Shown: positions 1 through 8,572 of the stretch, piece by piece
Layout of the letters: each line of letters begins with the position of its first letter
How positions within the stretch are numbered: the stretch's first letter is position 1
Source of the DNA: Tenacibaculum sp.
GTDB lineage: Bacteria > Bacteroidota > Bacteroidia > Flavobacteriales > Flavobacteriaceae
Assembly (NCBI GenBank): GCA_018456245.1
Contig: JAGYHQ010000006.1
Location: 1-53,816, forward strand
Length of the DNA stretch: 53,816 nucleotides
Reading direction: 5' to 3'
Made by a program: the position numbers and the translations under genes
Notes under the pieces: generated by a model
What the model was told of the DNA's origin: nothing
The model's database searches: none
Seen by the model: only the letters and a program-made list of their open reading frames with translations

Positions 1-119
1 TTAATAGTAAAATAAAGTTTTTTTTATTCATAAGTTTAATTTAAAAGTTGAGTATTTATTATAACAAAGTGCAAAAATAATTTTTTTATAGCTAAAAAGT
101 TACATTTTGGTATAAAAAT

Positions 120-378
120 AAAAACCCTACAAAATTATATTTTGTAGGGAGTTTTTTTAACACACATGAGAAAATAGTAAAAAATTATATCATTTATTAT
201 TTTTTAACACTATTTTTTTAAAAGTGACAACAAATAAATTTTCTTTATACCTGTTGCCACTCTTAAATTTGAAAATAGGGCAATTTAAAACTTTAATATT
301 ATTTTTTTAAAAATAGTAACACGGTTGATGTAAAAAAATATCACGATCTAATAATATTAATAATTTTAAAAAAATAAC
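120..378 (-). ncRNA. possible small RNA transcription unit
   Basis: The first 490 bases hold no convincing coding frame. On the minus strand a Bacteroidota-type promoter (385-417) is followed by about 230 bases without an ORF, an imperfect hairpin (GTTGTCACT-type arms at 223-231 and 253-261, fully paired only in minus-strand RNA when one G-U pair is allowed), and then a strong terminator hairpin at 125-149. Promoter, structured leader and terminator with nothing coding between fit a small RNA or a long untranslated transcript. No known RNA family was recognised, and the unit may be chance in A+T-rich DNA. Confidence 0.28.
125..158. terminator. bidirectional rho-independent terminator
   Basis: A perfect 10-bp inverted repeat, CCCTACAAAA / TTTTGTAGGG (125-134 / 140-149), with a 5-base loop. 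A T-run follows on the plus strand (152-158). On the minus strand the hairpin is followed by a mostly T tail, so it can stop transcription both ways. Confidence 0.75.
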
Positions 379-384
379 ACTACG

Positions 385-417
385 CAAATTTATAAAAAAA
401 TATTTATAATAAATCAA
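385..417 (-). promoter_or_regulatory. Bacteroidota-type promoter, TTG-N22-TAAATTTG
   Basis: On the minus strand TTG (415-417) lies 22 bases upstream of TAAATTTG (385-392), matching the -33 TTG / -7 TAnnTTTG pattern. It points toward 1 and would drive the putative small RNA. Spacing is at the long end of the usual range. Confidence 0.4.
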
Positions 418-451
418 ATATTTGTAATTAAAAAAACAATTTATTGGTAAG

Positions 452-480
452 TATATAAAAGTAGGTGAGATATCACCTAC
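452..480 (-). terminator. terminator of the lipoprotein gene
   Basis: The inverted repeat GTAGGTGA / TCACCTAC (461-468 / 473-480) starts 11 bases after the stop codon of the minus-strand lipoprotein gene. A T-rich tail follows on that strand (452-460). T residues also follow on the plus strand. Confidence 0.7.
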
Positions 481-490
481 TTTTTATGTT

Positions 491-862
491 TTATCGTTTG
501 CAGTTGGCAGTCCAAAAGGCACTATCTTTTATCATTTTAATATTTAATTTAGACTCATCTATAACAATAATACTTCCTTTTCCCCAACCAATATCAAATT
601 TATTTTCTCCTTTTTCAATTTTTATACCTCTTAAAGGTGGAATATCATCTGAAAATTTAAAACTATATGTATCTCCTACTTTTGATACGAATACAGAGCC
701 TTTTGCCTTTGAAATTGTTTTAAGTCCTTTTATATAAGTAATTTTTCCTTTATAAGTTCCTGCGAATAAAATATTGTCTTTAGGGTCATCATCTTTAGAG
801 CAAGATGTTAATGTTAAAAGTATAAAACTTAAAATTCCGAATAATTTAAAAACTTTTTTCAT
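491..862 (-). CDS. small surface-type lipoprotein, unknown function
   Basis: A 123-residue protein with a signal peptide (residues 1-20) ending in the lipobox LTSC, so Cys21 should be lipidated. The residues after the cysteine, SKDDDPKD, are serine/lysine followed by acids. This resembles the lipoprotein export signal described for surface lipoproteins of Capnocytophaga and Flavobacterium, so an outer-membrane and possibly surface location is inferred. The mature part is about 100 residues, rich in Lys, Gly and beta-type sequence, and I do not recognise a family. It is a single-gene unit with its own terminator. The start ATG follows an A+T-rich leader. Confidence 0.75.
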   Translation of the reverse strand: MKKVFKLFGILSFILLTLTSCSKDDDPKDNILFAGTYKGKITYIKGLKTISKAKGSVFVSKVGDTYSFKFSDDIPPLRGIKIEKGENKFDIGWGKGSIIVIDESKLNIKMIKDSAFWTANCKR

Positions 863-990
863 AGTATATAATTTGTTGTTAACAGCACTATCTTAACAAT
901 TACCGTACCAAAAAAAGGATAAGTAAAAAAATACTGAACAAAAGGATGTAAAAAAATAAGAAATTATTTAATATTTTTAAACATTAAAAT

Positions 991-998
991 TATATTTG
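991..998 (+). promoter_or_regulatory. -7 element of the DUF4298 gene
   Basis: TATATTTG matches TAnnTTTG and ends 18 bases before the ATG at 1017. It overlaps the upstream TTG at 996, which argues that TTG is not the start codon. No clear -33 TTG was seen. Confidence 0.45.
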
Positions 999-1016
999 GT
1001 AATAAAAATATTGGTT

Positions 1017-1322
1017 ATGGAAAATAATAAAGAAGTTTATAAAAAACTTGAAAAATACGAGGAAATGTATAAAGATTTATCACTAAGAATGGATAAATTA
1101 TACAAGTTTAAAAAAGAATTTAAAAAATTTAGTAAAGATTTAAGAAAATTAGGTGATTATTACGATGAAGAATGGTTAGATGATTTAGATAAAATTAAAG
1201 ATGAAAAGAGAGCAGATGATTTTGAAATAACCTCAGAAGATACGATATGGAATTTATTATCTGACCATTACGAGTATAATAAGGAATTAATAAAAGTTTT
1301 AGCAAAGGAGCTAAATAGATAA
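1017..1322 (+). CDS. DUF4298 family protein
   Basis: A 101-residue, highly charged, helical protein. The first half (about residues 1-40) is a Lys/Glu coiled-coil-like segment. The second half carries the family pattern I associate with DUF4298: LxxYY..EWLDD..K, then TSED.IWNLLSD and a closing helix. Function is unknown. Members are small, cytosolic and scattered in bacteria. The frame opens at a TTG at 996, but that codon lies inside a -7 element, so ATG 1017 is preferred. The gene is monocistronic and faces the TonB receptor across a shared terminator. Confidence 0.7.
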   Translation: MENNKEVYKKLEKYEEMYKDLSLRMDKLYKFKKEFKKFSKDLRKLGDYYDEEWLDDLDKIKDEKRADDFEITSEDTIWNLLSDHYEYNKELIKVLAKELNR

Positions 1323-1340
1323 TAATTTAACTTTTAACAA

Positions 1341-1374
1341 AAAAAATAGGCTGTTTTTAACAGCCTATTTTTTT
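1341..1374. terminator. bidirectional terminator
   Basis: A perfect 13-bp stem (1341-1353 / 1361-1373) with core TAGGCTG / CAGCCTA, flanked by A and T runs. It serves both the plus-strand DUF4298 gene and the minus-strand TonB receptor gene. Confidence 0.85.
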
Positions 1375-1403
1375 ATTAAACACAATGTTTTTAAAAAAAA
1401 AAC

Positions 1404-3773
1404 TTAGAATTCGTATGAAATACTTAATTTAAAGTTACGCTCTTTACCTGGGTAAATTTGTTGTGCTGGCATTTGATAACCAAACCCTTCTTCATAATCC
1501 CATAAATCTCCAGCACCTAAAGAACTGCTATAGTATAAAGTATTAGCTAAATTATCTACATTAAAACTAATTTTTATGTTATTTTTAGTTTGGTAATAGA
1601 TAACACCATTAAGTACTGTATATGCTGGTATCCAAGTTTTGTTTCCTGCATCTTGGAATGTTTTATCAACATAATTAGCACCAAAACCTAATCCTAATCC
1701 GTTTAATTTATTAGAAAATTCATAGTTTAACCAAAGGTTTGCTTGGTTTTTAGGAGACCATAAAGGAGCTTTATCTTGTAAATAAGCATTTTCTCCAACT
1801 GCATCAACAAATTTAGCATTAACAAAAGTATAACCAAATTTAGCGAAAAGACCTTTAACTGGTTGAGTTTCTATATCTAATTCAAATCCATTAGAAGTAG
1901 CTGCAGGTGCTTGTGTTTGAGCTGAGTGCCCTAAAACTAAATTTTTCTTTTTAATATGGAATCCTGATAAAGTTAAGTGAAGTTTATCTTTTATTTCCAT
2001 TTTCACTCCTCCTTCAGCTTGATATCCTGATTCTGGTTTAAATAATTTTCCGTTTCTATGACCATGGTTTCTTACAGGCTTAAAGAAAGAAGATGTAGAA
2101 CCATAGATAGTTAAGAAATCTTTAACAGGTTGATAAGATACAGCTGCTCTATAAGTAAAGTTACCTTGAGAAGCTTTACTCTCTTCAGCAAGATTTGTTA
2201 TAAGACTCTTTGGTGTAAAGTTGTTATCATAATGGTCATATCTTGCTCCTAATAAAACTTTAAATTTGTCAGAAAAAGTAATCCAATCTTGTAAATATAC
2301 AGCAGCAACTAAATCTTTTTGTATTAACATTTCACTTCTAGTTAATGTTTTTTCTTGTCCTAAGCTAGTTATAGGGTCAGTAACTGAAATATTTAATGTA
2401 TTAGCACTATTTGTGTGATTAGGTCCTGTTACAGTAATAGCATCATAGTATCTTTTTCTATTTAAGTAGTTAAAAGATGAACCAACAATAGCTTTGTGTT
2501 TAACATTACCTGTATTAAATTTTAAAGATAAATCTATTTGATCACCAAATGTGTTTGCAATACGGTCAAAGTGGTATCCTCCGTAATTTCTTCTGTGGAA
2601 ATGTTCTCCATCAGGGTCAACAAAGAATACTTCATCACCTAAATATCTAATAGTATTACCAGTAATAAAGAATTTGTTAGTTAAAGATATATTATCATTA
2701 AATCTGTGAGTATAGTTAAATTGTAATTCTTTTCTAACATCAGTTAAAAAGTCTGCAGGGTCAGAATAGTTTAATTTAGGATTAAATTTACCTACAGGCT
2801 TACCGTCAAATGTTCCAGGAATACCTAAATCAAAATCATAATCATCATTACTATATTGTAATAAAAGTTCAAATTTATCATTATCGGTAGGAGTATAGTC
2901 AAACATAACAGAAGCATTTCTTGTTAAACTACCAACATTTCTAAATCCGTTAGTTTTGTTTCTACCAGCATCAACTCTAAATCTTAATTTATCACTTATT
3001 GGCCCTCCAATACCTAATGTAACATTAGCAGTGTTAAAACTACCAACAGTAACATTAGCATTTCCTTTTAATACATAAGACGGTTTTTTTCTGATGATGT
3101 TCATAATACCACCTAATGCAGAGTGACCAAATAAATCACCAGAAGGTCCTTTTAATACTTCAATTCTTTCAACATTTGCTAAGTTTGTAGTAGTAGAACT
3201 TCTTGCAATATTGTGTCTTTCATCTCTAACACCGTCATATAATAAAACGAAGTTTTCAAAACCTCTAACAGTAAAGAATTGGAAACCACCATAACGATTA
3301 ACAGATGTAAAACCAGGAACTTGTTTAGCTGCATCTTCAATATTAGTAGCATTAGTTAACTCTAATAATTTATGACCAACTGTGTGAGTTGTCATAGGAG
3401 CTTCTAAACTTTTAATATTTAATTTATTTACTTGTAGTTTACGCTCTGTTCTAATAATAGCCTCACTAAGCATTGTAATATCTTCTTGTAATACTACATT
3501 TAGTTTAGTGCTTTTGTTTGTATTAACTTTTCTTTTAACAGTTTTAAATCCTACAGAAGAAAAAACAATTGTATTTTCTCCTCTTGTAACATTAAGGGTA
3601 AAGTTACCATTATCATCTGTTGAAGTTCCTTTAGTTGTACCTTGTAAAACTACTGATACGTCAGAAATACCTTTACCAGAAGTATCAGTTACTTTACCTT
3701 TAATAGGTGAATTCTGTGCTAAACCTGTAAACCCTAACAGGCATAACATACTAATAAATAATAATCGTTTCAT
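1404..3773 (-). CDS. TonB-dependent siderophore-type outer membrane receptor
   Basis: A 789-residue receptor that would import a ferric chelate across the outer membrane using TonB energy. Signal peptide 1-19 (ends LAQ). A carboxypeptidase-regulatory-like beta domain, typical of Bacteroidota receptors, spans about residues 23-97. The plug domain (about 125-233) shows the VRGF segment near 170, LYDGVRD near 180 and VERIEVLKGPSG near 201-212. A 22-strand-type barrel follows and ends in aromatic Phe (SISYEF). Order and motifs fit the siderophore receptor group of FhuA/FpvA type; the exact substrate cannot be read. Upstream on the same strand lie an ATPase, a FecCD permease and a binding lipoprotein, which supports iron uptake. 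The 122-base gap before it suggests its own promoter. Confidence 0.9.
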   Translation of the reverse strand: MKRLLFISMLCLLGFTGLAQNSPIKGKVTDTSGKGISDVSVVLQGTTKGTSTDDNGNFTLNVTRGENTIVFSSVGFKTVKRKVNTNKSTKLNVVLQEDITMLSEAIIRTERKLQVNKLNIKSLEAPMTTHTVGHKLLELTNATNIEDAAKQVPGFTSVNRYGGFQFFTVRGFENFVLLYDGVRDERHNIARSSTTTNLANVERIEVLKGPSGDLFGHSALGGIMNIIRKKPSYVLKGNANVTVGSFNTANVTLGIGGPISDKLRFRVDAGRNKTNGFRNVGSLTRNASVMFDYTPTDNDKFELLLQYSNDDYDFDLGIPGTFDGKPVGKFNPKLNYSDPADFLTDVRKELQFNYTHRFNDNISLTNKFFITGNTIRYLGDEVFFVDPDGEHFHRRNYGGYHFDRIANTFGDQIDLSLKFNTGNVKHKAIVGSSFNYLNRKRYYDAITVTGPNHTNSANTLNISVTDPITSLGQEKTLTRSEMLIQKDLVAAVYLQDWITFSDKFKVLLGARYDHYDNNFTPKSLITNLAEESKASQGNFTYRAAVSYQPVKDFLTIYGSTSSFFKPVRNHGHRNGKLFKPESGYQAEGGVKMEIKDKLHLTLSGFHIKKKNLVLGHSAQTQAPAATSNGFELDIETQPVKGLFAKFGYTFVNAKFVDAVGENAYLQDKAPLWSPKNQANLWLNYEFSNKLNGLGLGFGANYVDKTFQDAGNKTWIPAYTVLNGVIYYQTKNNIKISFNVDNLANTLYYSSSLGAGDLWDYEEGFGYQMPAQQIYPGKERNFKLSISYEF

Positions 3774-3840
3774 TTTTTGTTATTAATTAATTTAAGTTAT
3801 ATAATTGTGTTTAATTTATTTTTAATTTTGTGTTATTTAA

Positions 3841-3860
3841 TATTATTATAATTAATAATA
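3841..3860. promoter_or_regulatory. inverted repeat upstream of the receptor, possible operator
   Basis: TATTATTA - TAAT - TAATAATA is a perfect 8-4-8 inverted repeat about 68 bases upstream of the receptor start, in the 122-base gap after the ATPase gene. A Fur-like site is conceivable because Fur boxes are A+T-rich palindromes and the genes are iron-uptake type, but the local base composition makes chance palindromes likely. Confidence 0.2.
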
Positions 3861-3895
3861 TGTTACTATTTATATAAAAAATAATAACTTACTAC

Positions 3896-4654
3896 TTATA
3901 TTGCTTTGTATAATACATTTCTTCTTCCGTTTTTTTCATAAATATCTACGTTTATATTAAAAGTTTCTAATAAGTTTTCTTTGGTTATTACTTCTTCTAC
4001 TATTCCTTTTTTAAATACTTTTCCTTTGTTTAGTATAACTAGGTCATCACAATACAAAGATGCTATATTCATATCATGAATAGCAGCTAAAACAGTAATA
4101 TTGAGTTCTTTTATTATATTCATAATTTCTAATTGATGACCTATATCTAAATGGTTAGTAGGTTCATCTAAAATTATAAAATCACTTTCTTGTGCCAGTA
4201 CACGGGCAATTAATACACGTTGTTTTTCACCCCCAGAAAGTTTATTAAAAGACCTATTTTTAAAGTCTTGCAAATTCATTTTAACCAATGTTTTTTCTAC
4301 TATCTCAGTATCTTCTTTAGAATAATTTTCTAATGTTTTTTTATGAGGATATCTCCCCATTTTAACAATCTGTTCAACAGAAAAATCAAAATTATTACCT
4401 GTTTCTTGTGCTAAAACGGCTATTTTTTTTGCTCTTTCTTTTCTAGGCATTGTTAGTAGAGGCTCTCCGTCAATATTAATTTCTCCTTTAAAAGGTTTGT
4501 GTACCCCGTAAATACTTTTTAAAAGGGTAGATTTACCAGTTCCATTAGGTCCTAAAACACCAAGAAAAGAGTTCTTTCTTACATTAAAAGAAACATCATG
4601 AATAATTTTTTTATTATCCAACTCAACACCTATATTCTTTATCTCTAATTTCAT
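3896..4654 (-). CDS. ABC transporter ATPase, siderophore/heme/cobalamin type
   Basis: A 252-residue nucleotide-binding subunit that powers import through the FecCD-type permease encoded just upstream. Visible motifs: Walker A GPNGTGKST (35-43), Q-loop region LAQE near 81-84, signature LSGGEKQ (139-145), Walker B IILDEPTNHLD (160-170) and switch histidine in AAIHD (near 193). Length and sequence are those of the FepC/FecE/BtuD group. The gene begins 3 bases after the permease stop codon, so the two are co-transcribed and probably translationally coupled. The substrate cannot be separated among siderophore, heme and B12; the neighbouring siderophore-type receptor favours iron. Confidence 0.92.
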   Translation of the reverse strand: MKLEIKNIGVELDNKKIIHDVSFNVRKNSFLGVLGPNGTGKSTLLKSIYGVHKPFKGEINIDGEPLLTMPRKERAKKIAVLAQETGNNFDFSVEQIVKMGRYPHKKTLENYSKEDTEIVEKTLVKMNLQDFKNRSFNKLSGGEKQRVLIARVLAQESDFIILDEPTNHLDIGHQLEIMNIIKELNITVLAAIHDMNIASLYCDDLVILNKGKVFKKGIVEEVITKENLLETFNINVDIYEKNGRRNVLYKAI

Positions 4655-4657
4655 TGG

Positions 4658-5695
4658 TTAGTCTTTTTTAAATGAATAATCTTTACCAGTTAGCATCCAT
4701 AAGAAGAAAGGTCCTCCTATTAAAGAAGTTATAATTCCGATAGGTATATCTTTTGGATAAAAAAAGTTTTTAGCAAATAAGTCACAGCATAATAAAAGTA
4801 TAGCCCCAACTATGCTAGATGTAACCAATAATTTTTTATGGTCATTTCCGCATATTAATCTACTTAAATGAGGAACTATAAGTCCTAAAAAGCCAATAGC
4901 ACCAGTTACTGATACTAAAATAGAAGTTAGCAATGATGTTATTATAACAATAGCAGATTTCATACCATTTATGTTCATGCCAAGCATTATCGCATTTTCA
5001 TCACCAAACAGTAGCAAGTCTAATGATTTTGAAATACCAATTGTTAGTATTAAGGTTATAATTAAAGTAACGAAGGGTAGGGGAAGAACATCCCAAACAC
5101 CACCACCAAGGCTTCCCATACTCCAAAAAATAGCCGATTTTACCTGATTAGCATTTTTAGCCATTGATATAATTAAATCAGTCAACGCCGAAAATATAGT
5201 TGAAATCGCTAATCCTGATAAAATTAATCTTGTAGTAGAAGAACTTTTACCGTATTTTGTACCTATTGCAAAAACCAAAGCACTACATATCAAAGCACCT
5301 ACAAATGCACCTCCAGAGATAGATACAATACCTATAGAAGCCCCTCCTATAACTATCATAAATACAGCTCCTGTTGATGCTCCTGATGCTAACCCTAAAA
5401 TATAAGGGTCTGCAATAGGATTTTTAGTTACACATTGCATTAAAACACCGCAAATGCCTAACCCAGCACCACATATAATTGCTAAAATAGCTCTAGGAAT
5501 ACGAATTTCCCATACAATGGTTTCGTAAATAGGTTTCCAGTCGGTTAAAAATATTTCTGATGAAAATAGTTTATTAACCGCTATTTTATAGGCTGTTATA
5601 GGAGCTAAATTCATTGTAAATACGCCTATAGAAAGCACAAATAAAATAATTAAAGCTATTGAAAGAATTATTATGTAAAAACTGTATTTATTCAA
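4658..5695 (-). CDS. FecCD-family ABC transporter permease
   Basis: A 345-residue inner-membrane protein with about ten hydrophobic segments. It carries the family signatures WEIRIPRAILAIICGAGLGICGVLMQ (about residues 60-87; arginines preceding a Gly-rich helix) and GAIGFLGLIVPHLSR near 265-280. It forms the channel for the ferric chelate. The frame has no ATG near the beginning: the first usable start is TTG at 5695, and in-frame stops upstream exclude a longer form. A terminator-like hairpin ends 22 bases before this start. It sits between the binding-protein gene and the ATPase gene in one cluster. Confidence 0.9.
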   Translation of the reverse strand: MNKYSFYIIILSIALIILFVLSIGVFTMNLAPITAYKIAVNKLFSSEIFLTDWKPIYETIVWEIRIPRAILAIICGAGLGICGVLMQCVTKNPIADPYILGLASGASTGAVFMIVIGGASIGIVSISGGAFVGALICSALVFAIGTKYGKSSSTTRLILSGLAISTIFSALTDLIISMAKNANQVKSAIFWSMGSLGGGVWDVLPLPFVTLIITLILTIGISKSLDLLLFGDENAIMLGMNINGMKSAIVIITSLLTSILVSVTGAIGFLGLIVPHLSRLICGNDHKKLLVTSSIVGAILLLCCDLFAKNFFYPKDIPIGIITSLIGGPFFLWMLTGKDYSFKKD

Positions 5696-5716
5696 AACTT
5701 CTTTGTTTTTTTCGTT

Positions 5717-5761
5717 AAAAAGGAGTAGATTTTAATTATATTTATTACTCTACTCCTTTTT
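5717..5761 (-). terminator. hairpin between binding protein and permease genes
   Basis: AGGAGTAGA / TCTACTCCT arms (5721-5729 / 5749-5757), extended by A/T pairs, with a 19-base loop and a T-run toward the permease gene. It sits inside the transport cluster, so it may be a partial terminator that lowers permease/ATPase expression relative to the binding protein, or an mRNA stabiliser. Confidence 0.6.
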
Positions 5762-5794
5762 TAATTTTAATTTAAAAATGATAATAATTGAAAT

Positions 5795-6781
5795 CTATCT
5801 ATAAAATAAAGAATTCATTTTTATTATTAAATCTACATTTCTTATACCAGGTGCTGTATCTGGCATTAAAATAGTATGTATATTATTGTTTTTTACAGCT
5901 GTTACATTTTTTAAAACAGGGTGTTTTTTTACGTAATCAACTCTTTCTTTTATTGTCATTCCGTTAGCAGAACCGTAAATGAAGATAATTTCAGGGTCCT
6001 TATCAACAATAGCTTCGTATGATACTAATTCCCAATCATTCTCTAAATCTTTAAAGATATTTACTCCATTTGCTTTTTCCATTAAATCACTTACTAAAGA
6101 ACTTGCAACGTAAACTCCGTTATCTGTTGGTCCCATTACTGTAGCTCTTCTTCTTTTTCCTTTAGGAGCATCTTTAAAGTTTACTTTAGCTTTTTCTAAT
6201 TTGTTTTTTAAACTTTTAACAAGAGAATCAGCTTTTTCTTCAACATCAAATATTTTACCTAACATATAAAATTCTTCAAAAACATCTTCTAAAGTTGAGC
6301 CACTATTTGTAGATTTTACAGTATAAGGGTAAATATTTCTTTTTACTAAATCTTCTGCACTACCTGTAGTTTCTGGTTTTACTGTTCCGTCCCAACCTGA
6401 TACAAAATCAGGATTTAAAAGTAAAAATGCTTCACGAGTAATAGGGTAGTGGTGCCCAACTATTTTGGTAGGTACTTTTTCATAAGCATCTTTTAAACTT
6501 GGTAACATTTCTCCTTCTGTAGTTCCTAAAACCATTCTATCTTCTAAACCTAAAGACAATAACATCTCTGTCATAAATTGAGAGAAAGCTGCAGCTCTTT
6601 TTGGTGTTTCTTTAACTGTTATATTTAATTTTACACTACCATCATCATAAACATACTTTACGTTTTCAATTTTTGTTTTTTCAGATGAATTTTTTGTGTT
6701 ATTATTCTTAATGTCATTTTTACAAGAAGTAAATACGAAATTTATGGCAATAGCAAGCAATAGTGAAATGTATTGTTTCAT
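5795..6781 (-). CDS. periplasmic substrate-binding lipoprotein of iron ABC transporter
   Basis: A 328-residue protein of the BtuF/FepB (TroA-like, Peripla_BP_2) class that captures the imported chelate and delivers it to the FecCD permease. The signal peptide ends in lipobox FTSC, giving Cys20 as the lipid anchor. The family pattern is visible: KRAAAFSQFMTEMLLSLGLEDRMVG-type segment near 62-85, VSGWDG (conserved 'pDLVi.w' position) near 138, a long linking helix near 165-200, and DPEIIFIYG near 258. It is first in the minus-strand cluster with permease and ATPase, and the only ATG fits the signal peptide. Substrate is inferred from context only. Confidence 0.87.
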   Translation of the reverse strand: MKQYISLLLAIAINFVFTSCKNDIKNNNTKNSSEKTKIENVKYVYDDGSVKLNITVKETPKRAAAFSQFMTEMLLSLGLEDRMVLGTTEGEMLPSLKDAYEKVPTKIVGHHYPITREAFLLLNPDFVSGWDGTVKPETTGSAEDLVKRNIYPYTVKSTNSGSTLEDVFEEFYMLGKIFDVEEKADSLVKSLKNKLEKAKVNFKDAPKGKRRRATVMGPTDNGVYVASSLVSDLMEKANGVNIFKDLENDWELVSYEAIVDKDPEIIFIYGSANGMTIKERVDYVKKHPVLKNVTAVKNNNIHTILMPDTAPGIRNVDLIIKMNSLFYR

Positions 6782-6880
6782 TTTAATTTATTTTTTATTT
6801 AAAAATAAGCGTTACTAAAAATTTATGTAAAAAAAATCTAAACGCGAATATATAACACTTTATTAAAATAAATGACATTT

Positions 6881-6913
6881 TTTATTTGTTTTTTACTCAA
6901 AAAAACAAATAAA
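6881..6913. repeat. A+T-only inverted repeat overlapping a terminator
   Basis: TTTATTTGTTTTTT (6881-6894) pairs with AAAAAACAAATAAA (6900-6913). The right arm overlaps the left arm of the pepD terminator (6907-6943), so only one of the two hairpins can form at a time. Confidence 0.4.
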
Positions 6914-6943
6914 CCATATCTAAATTTTAGATATGGTTTATTT
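6907..6943 (-). terminator. terminator of pepD
   Basis: A near-perfect 18-bp palindrome centred on 6925 with core ACCATATCTAAA / TTTAGATATGGT, lying 32 bases after the pepD stop codon and followed on the minus strand by a T-run (6894-6905). Confidence 0.75.
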
Positions 6944-6974
6944 ATAAATTATTATTAATTTGTAACTAATTGAT

Positions 6975-8438
6975 TTAGTTTTTTGTAGGAGTATTTTTTA
7001 AAATTTCTAATAAAAATTTCCAAAATTTTTGTGTTGAAGAAATTTGTGCTTTTTCATCAGGGGAATGAGCTCCTTTTATTGTTGGTCCGAATGAAATCAT
7101 ATCAACTTTAGGATAATTTTGCCCTAAAATACCACATTCTAAGCCTGCATGGCAAGCAGCAACATTAGGTTTTTCTTTAAATAAATCTTCGTAAATACAA
7201 GTAACTATTTTTAATATTTCAGAGTTTACATTAGGTTGCCAACCTGGGTAAGAGCCTGAAAAATCAACATTAAAACCAGCTAATTCAAATGAAGAAAGTA
7301 ATGAATTTGCTAAATCCCACTTATTAGATTCAGAAGATGAACGTGTTAAACATCCTATTTTAATATTTCCTTCTTTTACAATTACACGTGCAATATTATT
7401 AGAAGTTTCAACTAAATCTTCAATATCAGGGCTCATTCTGTAAACCCCATTAACAGCACTGTAAATTGATTTTAAAAACTTTTCTTGAACCTCTAATTCC
7501 ATTACTTTTTTAGGCGTTTCAATTTCTACCATTTCAAAAGTTAAATTAGGTTCTAATGAAGTAAATTCTTCTTTTATATAATTAGTTATATTATTAAATT
7601 CAAATTTTATAAAGTCTTTTGTGTTATTTTCAACAACAATAGTAGAAATACTTTCACGAGGAATAGCATTTCGTAAACTACCTCCATCAATTTCAGAAAT
7701 TCTAAAACTATGTTTTTCGTAAAGTCCAAAAAGTACACGATTCATAATTTTATTGGCATTACCTAAACCTTTATGAATATCCATACCTGAATGTCCTCCA
7801 TTTAATCCTTTTACAAATATTTTAAAAGCGGTTGAATTTTCAAGAGTAGGCTCTTCGTTATACGTTCTTGTAGCTGTAATATCTATACCACCAGCACAAC
7901 CAATACCTATTTCATCGTCTTCTTCGGTATCTAAATTTAATAAAATTTCTCCTTGTAAAACATTAGGCTCTAAACCTAAAGCTCCTGTCATACCTGTTTC
8001 TTCATCAATGGTAAATAATGCTTCAATAGGTGGATGTTGAATATCTTTAGAAGATAAAATTGCCATAATTGTAGCAACTCCTAATCCGTTATCAGCACCA
8101 AGTGTTGTTCCTTTTGCTTTTACCCAATCTCCGTCAACAAACATTTTAATTCCTTCGGTTTCAAAATCAAAATTTGTGTCAGAATTTTTTTGGCAAACCA
8201 TATCTAAATGCCCCTGTAATATTACTGTTTTACAGTTTTCCATACCTTTGGTTGCAGGTTTTTGTATAATAACATTTCCAATATGGTCAACAAATGTTGC
8301 TAATCCTAAATTTTCACCGAATTTTGTCATAAATTCAATTACTCGTCCTTCTTTTTTAGAAGGTCGTGGAACAGCATTTAGGTCTGTAAAATGATTCCAA
8401 ACTTCTTTAGGTTCTAAATTTCGTATTTCTGTATTCAT
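6975..8438 (-). CDS. pepD: aminoacyl-histidine dipeptidase (M20 family, cytosolic)
   Basis: A 487-residue zinc peptidase that splits dipeptides, classically Xaa-His. Metal and catalytic residues are visible: HLDMV (His77, Asp79), GADNGLG (Asp116), the catalytic pair in DEETGMTGA (Glu146/Glu147), NLDTEE (Asp170), and the late histidine in GAHSPDE near 465. HSGMDIHKG near 216 and NAIPRE near 260 belong to the lid/dimerisation domain. Length matches PepD (about 485). No signal peptide, so cytosolic. The gene is monocistronic with its own -7 element and terminator, divergent from recR. Confidence 0.95.
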   Translation of the reverse strand: MNTEIRNLEPKEVWNHFTDLNAVPRPSKKEGRVIEFMTKFGENLGLATFVDHIGNVIIQKPATKGMENCKTVILQGHLDMVCQKNSDTNFDFETEGIKMFVDGDWVKAKGTTLGADNGLGVATIMAILSSKDIQHPPIEALFTIDEETGMTGALGLEPNVLQGEILLNLDTEEDDEIGIGCAGGIDITATRTYNEEPTLENSTAFKIFVKGLNGGHSGMDIHKGLGNANKIMNRVLFGLYEKHSFRISEIDGGSLRNAIPRESISTIVVENNTKDFIKFEFNNITNYIKEEFTSLEPNLTFEMVEIETPKKVMELEVQEKFLKSIYSAVNGVYRMSPDIEDLVETSNNIARVIVKEGNIKIGCLTRSSSESNKWDLANSLLSSFELAGFNVDFSGSYPGWQPNVNSEILKIVTCIYEDLFKEKPNVAACHAGLECGILGQNYPKVDMISFGPTIKGAHSPDEKAQISSTQKFWKFLLEILKNTPTKN

Positions 8439-8460
8439 TATTTTAATTTTTTACGTAAGC

Positions 8461-8468
8461 CAAAGGTA
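8461..8468 (-). promoter_or_regulatory. -7 element of pepD
   Basis: TACCTTTG on the minus strand, 22 bases before the pepD ATG, matches TAnnTTTG. No good -33 TTG was seen. Confidence 0.5.
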
Positions 8469-8572
8469 CATTTTAATTATAAAGTAATGAAATTATATAA
8501 TTTTAATCTTGTTAATAAATTTATAATATTTAACTCTTTACTATGTAATTCATAATATATAATTTCGCGTTT

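Noticed and set aside
996..998. TTG start for the DUF4298 gene
   Set aside because: It lies within the -7 element and would add seven hydrophobic residues unlike the family; ATG 1017 is preferred.
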